Assembly (NCBI GenBank): GCA_037013685.1
Contig: CM072894.1
Location: 11,423,449-11,487,448 of the forward strand
Direction: 5' to 3'
Source of the DNA: Acridotheres tristis
Lineage: Eukaryota > Chordata > Aves > Passeriformes > Sturnidae
DNA length: 64,000 bases
Shown here: positions 1-11,248 of the stretch, piece by piece
How the letters are laid out: the number at the start of each line of letters is the position of its first letter
Numbering within the stretch: the first letter of the stretch is position 1
Position numbers and translations under genes: made by a program
Notes under the pieces: model-generated
What the model saw: the letters and a program-made list of their open reading frames with translations, nothing else
Databases searched by the model: none
What the model was told of the DNA's origin: nothing

Positions 1-604
1 TGTTAATTGGGCTCCTTAGTTTATACATTAGAGAATGCAGCACTTAATTAATATGAAAATGCTGGGCGTTGGCAGTGTCATCTCAAGCGTCATTCTTGGC
101 ATGAAGTGCACTTCCCTCTGCATAAGTCACAAAGGTCAGGTTTACCTGGTGTGAGAAGCTTTAATGTAGTCCAGGGACAAGAACAACTGACTAAACATGC
201 TCTACTTCTCTTGCTTTTGCCTTATGAGACTGCCTCAGTATGGTTTGGTTTCTGTTGAAAATAAAACATTTTATTTCTGTAATTAAAGCAGCAGATAGGT
301 GATACAAGACTCCTAGGCATCCAATTTAAAGAACCTTAATTAGATTTTTCCAAGAATTAAAGTTAATCCACAATCCTTTATTAGGCTTCACAAACTTATA
401 TCAGGAAAAATAGTGGATTGTGATAGCATTAAAACTATTTTTCTCTAGTAAAGATTGTATTAAATAAATGATCTCACAGCAGTGTGCTTAGTTATCCACT
501 GTAAAAAATGCTTGCTCCTGTTAGTGATGGAGTGATTGTGTTGTAGCTAGTTTGTTGCTGAATGTGCTTGAAAATTAGTCCTTCCTTCTGATGCTGTCCT
601 TCAG
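1..604. other. Intron 1 sequence, nothing recognised
   Basis: AT-rich unique-looking sequence without repeats or coding signal that I recognise. The last 30 bases are pyrimidine-rich and end in CAG, acting as a plausible splice acceptor for the exon candidate that follows. Confidence 0.6.
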
Positions 605-726
605 AGAGAAGTCAGTAAATCTGATTTCTTCTGGGGACTTAGTGTTCCTTTACCTTCCAAGATGCAAAAATCTTGGTGTGGACATATTTTATGCAGAAGA
701 TAATGTGCTGTATGCTGTGGATTTTG
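605..726 (+). other. Possible unannotated exon (122 nt) in BMPR2 intron 1
   Basis: A stop-free 122-nt segment is bounded upstream by a pyrimidine-rich tract ending in CAG (602-604) and downstream by a perfect G|GTAAGT donor (727-732). In the open frame, codons start at 606; the segment encodes about 40 residues, including SGDLVFLYLPRC and VDIFYAEDNVLYAVDFG, and ends at codon phase 1. I do not recognise the peptide. An open frame of this length in one of three frames is not rare by chance. The case therefore rests on the coincidence of two good splice sites and a fairly protein-like composition. It could be an alternative or cryptic exon of BMPR2, an exon of a nested transcript, or chance. Confidence 0.25.
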
Positions 727-1099
727 GTAAGTGTCTTTATTTGTTTAAAACTTAAACACTAGAAATTGGTTTTCTATACTTATTTGTAGAGAACGGACTT
801 AGCTGAAAAGTCTAAGATGTTTTAAAATTATTACCCGTTCTTAAAAATAATACTAATACGGTAAGGTGAAGAAAACTAAGGTTGTAGTAGGAAAATTGTA
901 GCAGCTGTCTTTTTAGTTAGACAGTGGCACTGCCATATATATGCAAAACAGGCACTTAGCCCAAGAAGCAGCTTTCTGTATTAAAATAATTTCAGTTGCA
1001 ATCAGAGAAGGATAAAAGGAACCCTGTAATGAAGTTGGTCTGGATGCCACCACGGTGTCGGTTTCTTCTGTTTGCATGTTTGAAGTTGTTGTCCTTTAT

Positions 1100-1255
1100 T
1101 TCTGGCCGCAGCGGCCCGGGCCGGGGAGCTGCAGGCGGAGCAGCTGCCAGGACCGAAATACCCGGCCGGGCCCGGGCTGCAAGCGGAGCCCGGGGCGCTC
1201 GCTCCGCTCCCTGCGCTGCGCAGCCACTCGGCTCGCAAGTGCAAGAACTCGTTCC
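1100..1255. promoter_or_regulatory. Short CpG-rich islet in intron 1
   Basis: The sequence changes abruptly from AT-rich to extremely GC-rich, with about 18 CpG dinucleotides in roughly 140 bases, then returns to AT-rich. It contains several GGCCCGGGCC-like palindromic stretches. CpG density like this in bird introns usually marks an unmethylated regulatory element, an alternative promoter or a recent insertion. I checked both strands for the BMPR2 signal-peptide exon and did not find it. No TATA box or initiator is convincing, so the strand of any transcription is unknown. Confidence 0.5.
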
Positions 1256-1260
1256 AGCCT

Positions 1261-4200
1261 TCCCTGCTATTCTTACTCGGCTCTGCAGGCAGGGATGAAT
1301 GACTCAGTGAATTTAAATGAGTGAAAAGAGATGTGGAAACAGTAGGAAAAATCATTCCTCGTGCCCACTGCGGCAGTATTCGGATCTCTGTAAACATTTT
1401 TTTATGTAGAAAATATGCAAATTCTCAATTCTGATGTGTATGACATAGCTGCACTGAAGTTATGTTGTAAAACATACATGTATTTATGGGGGGGGGGGTT
1501 GTGTCTATCTGTATCCTTATGTACTCAGTTTGTTACCAAAATTCCAGCCTACCTCTATGCTCTACTGCTAAAACCTAATATTTTAATATTAGCAAATTTA
1601 CTATTTGCATGGTATTCTTAATTTCCAAAAAGTCTTCATAAATGGCATACTTTGCAGGATAGGTAAACTTTACACTTATTAATTACATCCAGATTCTATC
1701 AGGACCTGTTAAATAATTTCTCTTTTAGTTATGCTAGGGTGAATCTGACCTAATTATATTTTAGTTAAATTTAATCTGTAGTAGTTAATGCTGTTGCAGC
1801 AGAACACAATTATTTGGTCACAGTTGTTTCGCATTGTTTTAGTCAAGAATTTTAAATTTAGTAAATATTTTTCCTGATTTTTTCCATACAGACTTAGAAA
1901 TATCTAAAGCGGAAAATAGAGAGACTTTCTTATGCTTTTATTGTTTCCTGTCAGAGAAGTAGTACCATTAAGGAAACTGTCAGCAAATTTAACTTCCCTT
2001 CTTTTAAGAAATTTTGGAATAGAATATTTATATAGAAAACAGATAACCCTCTAATTATTATTTTACTAATCTTTATGTAGACTGTGTAGCTACTTAAAAC
2101 TGAAGATGTGGCCTTAGGGCACAGGAATACACAGTCCAAATATGACATCACATAGTAAATTAATTTTAAAAATGGGGAGAAGGGGGTTTTGTTTAAAGTA
2201 AGGAAGACTAGTGATACAGTAATAACATAATAATTCAGCTTTGTGGTTTCACTTTGAAAATGTAAGAATATTTTCTTCTCGTTTTGGAATGTGCAAGAAA
2301 AAAAATCAGTGAGGTCCTAAGACACTTGAATAATAAGTGGTGCCATAATATGTGAGGCTGGTAAGAATAATTGTGAGCAGCAGTCACTTCACTGAGAAAA
2401 TCTAGAGGCATTTAAGAGGAAATGTGCAGAAACAGATGTTGAATTGAGTTCTGTTGAGGAATGGAAGAGTTAAATGTGGAAACAACTATTCAGATGTTAT
2501 GTACTTTGAAGCAGCCATCAAAACAAAGTCTTTCATCTTAAAGAATGAAGGTCTGCAAAAGGAAACAAATCTTGTCAAAGCGATATCATGACCAGCAACT
2601 TGATTTTCTTGACTGGTTTTGGAAGAGTGGGAGAAGGGTTAGTAACAAGCTTAGCTGAGAGATAATAAGGCATGCAGAAAAATAAAGAACGGGCTTTTAA
2701 TGTGGTATAAACAAAACTAGGAACAGACTTGGTGATCCAGTAACAAGGGAAGAAGAAAGGTGGGGGGAAAAAAGAGCTCTGCAGTTAGCTAAGATTCTCA
2801 TTAAACATCCAGAGACCCATTGTGAAGAAGAGTGAGTTGTGTGTAGCACCAGGGCAGTGTGCATTGTCCTCTTACTCCTGGATGCCCTGGTGCAGAATGA
2901 AGCTTGCACTAGCTAAGGGAGAAATTGCCAGCAAATCCAGAATGTGCCCTAGAATTCTGTCTGAACTGCATTGTGTGTAGCCAATGTTTATGGTAATAGC
3001 AGCAACAGGTTTTTGTTTGAACTGTAAAGAAACAGATGAAAAACAAAATTTTAACTTTTAAAGAACATTTTGAAGAAGTTTTTTGTGGCATATAATGTAA
3101 AACTTTACAGAGCCTTTTTACAGAGAGCCTGAATAATCCACAGTTGTACTAACTGAAATAAGAGTTTGCTTAAAATCTCAATCTTTTTAAAAGTTTTTTT
3201 AAAAGACTTTGTCTTTTATGTTATGATTAATCTTCCAAAGATTTGTTGTTATATCTTCGTGATAATCAGTGCTTGATTTAAGTGATTGAATGACTGTGGA
3301 GTTTTATATGCAATATCTATGTTTTAGTGTTGCTTTACTACAGCAAGATGTGATATGGCTTCTCTTTGGTGCCGATTTCATGTATTTGTTGTGCATATGG
3401 TATCTTTTCTGCCAAGTTCAAATCTTAAAATATAGTTAAATCCATAGTTTTCAGACGTCAGAATTCAACATACATTTAATGACACTTGTATATCACTTCC
3501 AGTCTTCCTGCAATATGTTCATGCATATGATGCAAAAGAAAAACCCAAAGACATCAACAGCCTTTAGATAGGCTTCTAATTGAACATAAATCAAGATAAT
3601 TCTACATACTGAACGTTTTTACTGTATCAACTAACTTGTCTTCTGTATCTGATTGCTGGAGGGTAAATGAACACTTATGTGAATGTTCTGTATTTAAATG
3701 GAAATGTAAATAAGTCCTTTTCCCTTTCTATGCTGATGTGATGCCACTTCTGAGCCTCTCAGTGTTGCTTTTTTCATGTTTTTGTGTTCATGCTATAAGC
3801 TTAAACCCAGAATCTCTTTGGGACAATGAAGTCCAGTACAGTTATATTCTATTTCCAGATTCTTATTATGTAAGATGCTGGTGTAATCCCACAAGCTTTT
3901 TAATATTCCTGTGTTCTGAATACTTTATTCATTTGTACACATTTATAGTTAGTTCTTTGAACTTGACTGAGGTTTTGGAGATCAGGCATTTTAGTGAGAC
4001 TGCCAGGAAACACTGAGAAGTAAGCCTATTGCAATATCCTGGCTTCCCCAGATAAAACTAGACATCCTGGCTGGATGTTTACCAGTGTTATTACAGAAGA
4101 AGGTATTTGTGTCTTGATTCTTTCCTAGATTTGTCCATCCTTCTCCACCCTGCCTTTTGTTATTCTTTTTAGGATGGTTAGAATAAGCATGTCATGAATT

Positions 4201-4310
4201 TACTTTTGTGTTACCGACATGTGCTTTCAACATGTAACTGCAACCAACTAGTTTAAAATCTAGGAATACCACAAACAAACAGTTATTACATTTAGCTGAA
4301 ATATTTAATA
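1261..4310. other. Intron 1 sequence, no gene
   Basis: AT-rich intronic DNA. It contains the G11 homopolymer at 1488-1498 and otherwise scattered short open frames with no recognisable protein similarity. No mobile element was recognised. Confidence 0.6.
1488..1498. repeat. G11 homopolymer
   Basis: Eleven consecutive G residues in an otherwise AT-rich neighbourhood. It is a likely length-polymorphic site and a common place for sequencing length errors. Confidence 0.95.
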
Positions 4311-4480
4311 GCACAGCAGGATGACGTATGCGATGGAGTCCGATAGTAAATTCCTTTGTGGCAATTACATAAAGCAGTTCGTTTCAGAGCTTAATTGATA
4401 ACACTGAAGCTTGCTTCACTTCTGTGAGGTGTGGGAATACGAGGTGCAGAGGTAACTGCATTCCATCGAGTCTCAGTCTA
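4311..4480. promoter_or_regulatory. CpG-retaining stretch, possible conserved non-coding element
   Basis: Several CpGs survive within AT-rich intron, including a CRE-like TGACGT near 4322 followed by TGCGATGG and GTCCGATAG. CpG retention in low-GC sequence can reflect purifying selection on a regulatory element. This is inference from base composition only. Confidence 0.2.
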
Positions 4481-7400
4481 GACAGGCACAAGAGCATCAT
4501 TCATCCTGTAGCAAACAAGGCAGGCTAATCACCTTCTTAAAAGTGACCTTGCAGCTGAAGAATGTGCTGTGGAGGGCACACAGAAAGGCAAGTGGAGAGC
4601 TCAGTGCCATCTCCTGCAGCACAGGAGTGAAGGGTCTCACCTGAAAGGATGTGATTGGAATTGCAGAGTGCTGGTTCCTCCTCATTTTATAGGGACGGTG
4701 GTTTTTGAAAGAAATGGTTTAATGAATTGCTCTACAGTTAATTATGTTTGATTGAAGGAAAAGCTTATTAGCTAGCTGAGGTGGGAGGAAGTTTAAGGTG
4801 CACTTTTATAGCAATAAGTATTAGGAAGCACTAGTAGAAACTCAGCTCCCTTTAATTGAAGAGTAACAGAAGGAGCTTTGACTTTTTCAAACAGCGTTTA
4901 CAGGAAAAGGGCTTTTTTATTGTATTTTATTTATGAAAGTGCATGGTGTCTACTTCTAAGGCATAGCAAAATTAATAGGTAAGTGTGATGTAGCACAAAG
5001 TGAGCCCTGTTTAAATATTTCTGCTGGATTTGGTAACTTTATCTCCACATAGACACTAGCAGAATTAGTTGGAGAGGACTTAGGAGTGGAAAAATGTGGG
5101 AGCTATTGAGGAAAGTGTGGAAAGGTATTTTCAAATTTTCTTGGTTATTTGAGAGCAAACAGTTAATAGCAAATGACCCTAATAGCACAGGAGACACAAA
5201 GAGTGGGATGCACCGTGACAGCTTGAGGATAATAGTTAAGAGCTCTAAACAAAGAGATGTAAAGGAAGAGGATGAGTTCAGATGGAAACTAGTTTGCCAA
5301 CTGCTGTGCTTTGATTGACTCTGTGCATGTTCCTAACCTGCAGTGTTAAGATAGCTCTTGGAAAGGAGTTGTGAGTATGCAGATGCCAAGTTGCTGTAGG
5401 ATAAATTATGTAAATTAACACTGTAATTTCATATTTTATGTTATCTGGCTTTGTGGACATCCTTCCTTCTCCCTTCTCAATTGTTCTTCTTGAGTAGGAG
5501 ATCATAATCCTGCAGATTAACATCCAAGTGGAGCATTTAAAGAAGGGAAGATGCAAATGTTCTTAGCAGAGAATGAGCGCAGTTCTGTAGTTTTGTTTCC
5601 ACTCACAAAAATCAAAATTACCTAAAAACAAAGCATTATAAATAAACATGAAATTAGTCATATAAGCCCTTAAACTATCATTATAGCAACTGTCTGACCT
5701 TAATTCAGATGCTTTGTGCATAACTATGATGGTTTTTATGAGGTGTTTTTCTGTGCAGGGTATTTGCCTCATTTGGTGAAAAAGGGGTAATTTCAAGGCC
5801 TTGCAGGGAATAGACTTTCACAGTTGCACACTCCTGCTTCTCTCTTCCCCATGGATGTTATATCTCCCAGTTCAGAGGTGGTTCTTTATGTGTGCTTCTT
5901 TCTTGATACTATCTCTTCTTAAATTTCACTTATTGCCCTTATTTCAGTTATTGTAGAAAGACGTTTTTATTTCCACTTGAACATTGCTGTTTTATGCATT
6001 TCTTCTCTTTAATGAAAAGAAACGAGTTGTATCATGTTACTAAAAAGAGATCTTTGATAAGTGCTCAGATCAACTGGGATGCATAAAGGAAGTGCAAGAG
6101 ACTGAAGTTTATTCTTCCCTAGAGGAATGCTTAGCTTCTCTGACTCTTCTGGTATGCTTTCAAAAAGTAAAACTCCTTTATTTTTCTACTTCTATTGTCT
6201 TGCAGAACACAAGCTTTGAGACTCTTAATTGACAGATCCACTGTGGATGTATAATTTGTTCTGGGGGAGATGCTGTGGAGTGAGATTACAGGCAGTGTAG
6301 GACAGTCATTGCCTACCTAAACTTGGCTCAGTATAGCCCACAAGAGGTGGCTCATCTACTAAACTTCTTTTAAACATGCATGAGCTTGAGTGAGTAATTA
6401 AGGAAGTGATTTCAGATACATATTTAAATAATGCTTTCAGAAGAATCATAGGAAGCTTTGGTTAAGATGTGGGGAGAGGGGGCAGGTAAGGTAAAATTGT
6501 GTGAAGGGCTATTCCAGTCCTTGAGGAATATACAGGTTTCGTGCCACAGATTTCCAAACTATTTCTCCCATGGTGCATGTTATTAAAGGGTTCCAGGACT
6601 TTGAGATCAAGCTGGTAATATAATTTGTCACTGCACAGACAAAACCCAAAATTATTCGCAGCATTGTCAACTCCTGTGTGGCAGGAGAAGGTGGGTGTGA
6701 CAGTTCAAAAAGAAAATGATCATGCTCTCTTGGAGATGTGTATCTAGTCATTAGTGTGATAGCGGATACCTTGTAGTTCTGCTAGATTTATTTGGAATTC
6801 TCATCTTTGTGTTGGAATTGTATTGTGTAAGACTGATGAGATCAGACTTTGGAAGTTAGCTTAGAACTGCTGTAACATTTGCTTGCTCTGCCCTTCCTAT
6901 CCTTCCGGTTTTTATTCACCAAATGTATACAAATGTGGACAAAAATACTGTCCTCATCTCAAATATCTCCATCTGAGGACAAAGACAGAGTTCCTTTCTC
7001 ATGTCCCATACTTGGCATATGGTAGCTTTTATCTAGCTCTGTTAAGGACTGCAGAAGACTTCTTCTAGCAGAAGACTTGTTCTAGCATATAACAATAAAC
7101 TTCTCACAGCTTTAAAATAAACAATTAAATGAGAGTCAGAGTTAACTAAGATTTTGACAACGGTGCTCCAAGAGAGAAGCTCTTAAATTCCTCTTCAGTG
7201 GTCCACCAAATATTTGCTTTTGGCCATCAGGAGCTGACAATTCATGCAGTACTGTCTGTCTCTACAGATTCCTGTACTAGAGTTTAATTGTCTCAATTGT
7301 AAATGATCACTCCAGGTAGCAGTGCTTGAGCAGCGTAGTCAGAATCTGTTTGTTTGAGGTCTGCATCCCCTTTTACACTTACTTGTACACCAGCAGCTTA

Positions 7401-10400
7401 AATCTGGATCCTCTGGCTGGCCTCAGGGCCCTACCTAATTCAGGCTTGCTATTTCTGTGTGGAACAGAAATAGATGCACTCAAAGGTAAAGTTGCCTGCT
7501 GCCCTTCAGGACAGAAGCTGGTTTGGAAGCAATATTTGGCTTTTGCTTTGAACCTGTGATGGTATTGAAGACAGTGCGTAGTTGTAAGCTGTAAGCCCTG
7601 ATACTTTGTAAAAACAGCTGAGAGAAAAGGAAATAGTAGTTAAGGCTGCTGTGTAAGATGAAGAAAGGAAATGGGAGCCTCCCTTAAGTGCAGCCACTAA
7701 GAAGGATAGTTAAAAATAGCTGCTTTTCCCCTCTAAACAATTGTCTAAGTTGCCATAAATCTTGTTTTTTCTTGCGACTTGGAGACAAGCGTCATTCCCT
7801 GGGTGTTCTGTTCTGAAACACCAGTTGTGTTTTGAGAGCTTGCTCCTGCACACATGGATTATTGCAGTACAGATGTTTAAAAGGAAACAACAAACATCGA
7901 GGCACAACTGTGATTGCAATGAGCAAAAGCATGGCAGTACTTCAAAAATACATAGACAGTGGATTGGGAGGAGGACCACAGTGAGATGAAGTATGTTGTG
8001 GTGTGCCACCAGCAAAGAGGAACAGATACCTGGTTGCTGGCACCGAGTGCATTGTCATCCACTTCACCATCCATTCATTACAGTCCCAAACTGATGGATT
8101 TTGTGAGATTTATCATGATAGAAAGCTGGTTGTGATAGCTTTGTACTAAGCTGCTCTCAGAGAGAAAAGTTATGAAAAGTGTCAGCTTTCTTTCAAAACA
8201 TACAACTATTAGAGACGCCAATTTCAAAAGGAAATTTTGGTTTTGGAAGGTTTAGAAAAATAACTTATTACTTTCTCACTAATATTAACTTCTATGTTTC
8301 AGTTCTGTACAAAAAGTTCAAAAGAGAAAATGCTGTCATTCAAATATATTTTGGATTGTTTTACTTTGTGTCTTACCCTATTGCAGTCTGAATTCTGATT
8401 ACTTAAACTGCTTTTTAAATAATAATTCCTGACCACTACATTTCTTCAACTTGTTATGCCAAGCAGGCCACGGATTCCAAATATCTGTAGTTTTGTGTCA
8501 TCCATTCATACTCTTTGTCTTTTTGATTGAGCTGCTTCTGAGATGTTTAATAAAACAGCTAAGAAACAGATGACTAAAGAGGTAGTCTGTGCAATTGCCC
8601 AACTACTTAAATATATTTTAATGACTCAGCAGAAAGTATTTATTTGTTCGACGCATGGTGGATGTTCCTTATTTTAGATGAAAGTGAATTTCTAATCTTA
8701 AGCTGCATCTAAATTAGCAGTTCCAAGTGTCTGTACTCTGACATGCTTTCACTGCTTTTCTTAGAAACAGCAGGAAACTAGAATGTTCCCTGTGTAACTC
8801 ATTTTCTTCCTTGTCTTCTGCCAGTGAATCTAGTTGGAGTTTTATATTGTGAGAAAAAACAAATTGTAGAGATATGAATAGATTACTAGAATTTCAATAC
8901 TTTTATTTCCTTTTTTTCATATTTGTGTATTTCGTTTGGTTTTTTTTCACTTCTGGTTCTCTCTTCTGCCCAGTGTTCTTCAAGCGTCTGTTCTGCCTCT
9001 ATAGAAGAGAGAAGAGGTAATTTGAACCTTAGCATTGTCCAGTTATGTTGCTGGAATGCTTTGGTGTCTAATACTAGTACATGTATAATTATTCTTTCTC
9101 TGTAGATACCAAGAAACTCCTAGACCCAAAGGACATTTAAATGAATATGTGAAACTCTGAATGTTTTCATTTAACCTTTTCTGAAGCTATTAATTTTTCG
9201 CCTCTCAAGTAGTGTGAGGGAGTCCAGTGGGCCACTGTGTGAGAATCAAGAGAAACAGATTATATGGATTTACTCAGATACTGCCAACTTCTCAGTGCAG
9301 TTTGGTGAATTTTAGGATACACATACTATGGTGAAACTTTAATGTAGTTGTGGCTGGTTTTTTCTTGCAATCATTTGACTTCTGATCCCTTCCTATTTGT
9401 AACAGCCCTTATTTTTACTAATGGTGAGCTTTGTAATTTTTCTTAAGGCTTTTTGTCTGAGAGAGAGTGCAAGCTCAGGATGATTGTGGTCTTAATTAAA
9501 ATTATTGGCTTTGGAGTTAGGAGACAACGTATTAAGTTGTCTTTGGACAGTTGGAACTTTGAGCATCCAAATTCCAAAATGGACAATGTAGTGTTAGTAG
9601 ATTCTTGAGTTAAAATGCTCTAGTTGTCAAAACTTACATTATGGCCATATGGAAACCGTTATCAAAGTGGACATGGACACTGAGCTCTAGTTTCTTTACT
9701 GTGGGAGAAACATTCTAACTAGGTGCAGGTCTCAAAATATATTAATGAAAAAGTACAGTAGAATTAAAAGTATCACAATCTGTTGTGGCACACAAAGGAA
9801 AGTGTGGTAGAGTATTGGTTAATAGAAAGATAAGACATCTCTAACAGAAAAGTTTATTTCAATGATTACTACTTGGAAGCACATGGAAATTGAGTGAGGT
9901 GCAAGAAGTCCATATTAAAATGTGCTGATAACATAATTGGAGATGGACTTTTTTCTGTCTTGATTTCCCCCTGTGACTGAATGGCTGAAGCACCAGGTAG
10001 GCACTAGGCTGGTGTGAAGAATGAATCCTCTTCACAGGGGCCATGGAATAAAGATCTGTTTAAGCATGTGGGGAAAACCCCCATATTTGAGTTAGCCACC
10101 AGGGAAGACTGGACAGAGAGGAATTGTTCTTTGTTTAAAGTCTTTGTAGATTTCTTAGTAAATAAGGTAAGGAGTAGACTTTTGATGATGACAGGTGAAC
10201 ACAGTTTGTACATAATTATCTGTCTCTGCTATAGTATGAACGTGTTCCTTCCTTCAGGTCTGTAGTATGTAGTCTTGTTGGTGCTAAACAGGAATCTGCA
10301 GCAAACCAATTAAAAATACATGGTATCTTGCAATTTTTATTTGTTGATGTAATTCTCTAAATACTATGGAATACAAATATGCAGTCTTGTATCCAGATAC

Positions 10401-11236
10401 CCCAGTGAGAGCTTTCTGCTGTAAGGTTATAGAAGAAATTAATTTAAAAAGTGAAAAAAAAAATTCAGCCACAAACTCAAAACTTCATATAGAGAAAACA
10501 AGATGTTATTAAAAAGATCTCTTGTTGTATGCTTTGAAGTGAGCAGTTTATTTCCTACTGTTTGCTACAATAATATTTTTCTCCTAAGCACAACATTGTG
10601 ACCAGACTCATAGAATAAATGCCAGGGACCTAGAGGGTGAGCAGGGGAAGGGGAAGAATAAAAAGCTGCTTCTACAAAGCAGAGTTGCTCTTTATTGGAG
10701 ACCATAAGCATTTCCAGTCTTTCTTTTCTCTGTTGCAGCTGTATCTTCTCCCTGGATTTTGGTGTTTTCATTTGGTTTTGACCTCCTTTGCTTTTGTCTG
10801 CTTTTCTGAGCAGTGCCACCACTGCTGCTTTTTCCACTGACCTGTGTTCTGCCTTTTCACCGTTCTTCACACACTAGCTTTCTTCATATTTTTGGGGTTT
10901 TTCTTCTATTTTGTGTGTTTCCTTGAGAAAAGCAAGATTAGAAGGCAGTAATGCTTTTAGTTCCATCTTTACCAGAGTAGGTACTTGGCTGCTGGATGAG
11001 AAGCTGAAGTTCACCTCAGTTTATTCATAAAGCTCCAGATTTTTCCCTGCCCATGGAAGCAGCGTGTGCAGCAATCCCATAGAGAGATGTAGAGCACGTC
11101 CAGTGCTGCTGGTCTGTGAAAAATTGAGTTTCCAAACTAACAACCTCTTCTGAAGTTTTTCAAAGGCCTATAATTTTGGTACTTTGTCAAGAAAATGAGC
11201 AATCCTCTCTCTGTTCCCCTTCCACTTCCCCACAAG
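4481..11236. other. Intron 1 sequence, no gene
   Basis: Long AT-rich intronic stretch. Apart from the 17-bp tandem duplication at 7051-7084, I see no repeats, RNA genes or coding signal. Short open frames on both strands have composition and lengths expected by chance. Confidence 0.6.
7051..7084. repeat. 17-bp tandem duplication (two copies)
   Basis: The 17-mer GCAGAAGACTTCTTCTA is repeated immediately, with one substitution in the second copy (CTTCTTC to CTTGTTC). This is a typical small tandem duplication from replication slippage. Confidence 0.9.
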
Positions 11237-11248
11237 AAAAAAAAAAAA
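11237..11248. repeat. A12 tract
   Basis: Run of 12 A following a CT-rich segment. No retrocopied gene or LINE 3' end is recognisable beside it, so it is treated as a simple homopolymer. Confidence 0.9.

Noticed and set aside
996..1298. GC-rich open frames on both strands considered as BMPR2 exon 1 (signal peptide)
   Set aside because: No frame gives a hydrophobic signal peptide ending in the small-residue stretch that precedes exon 2, and no phase-1 donor follows. The frames are long only because GC-rich DNA has few stops.
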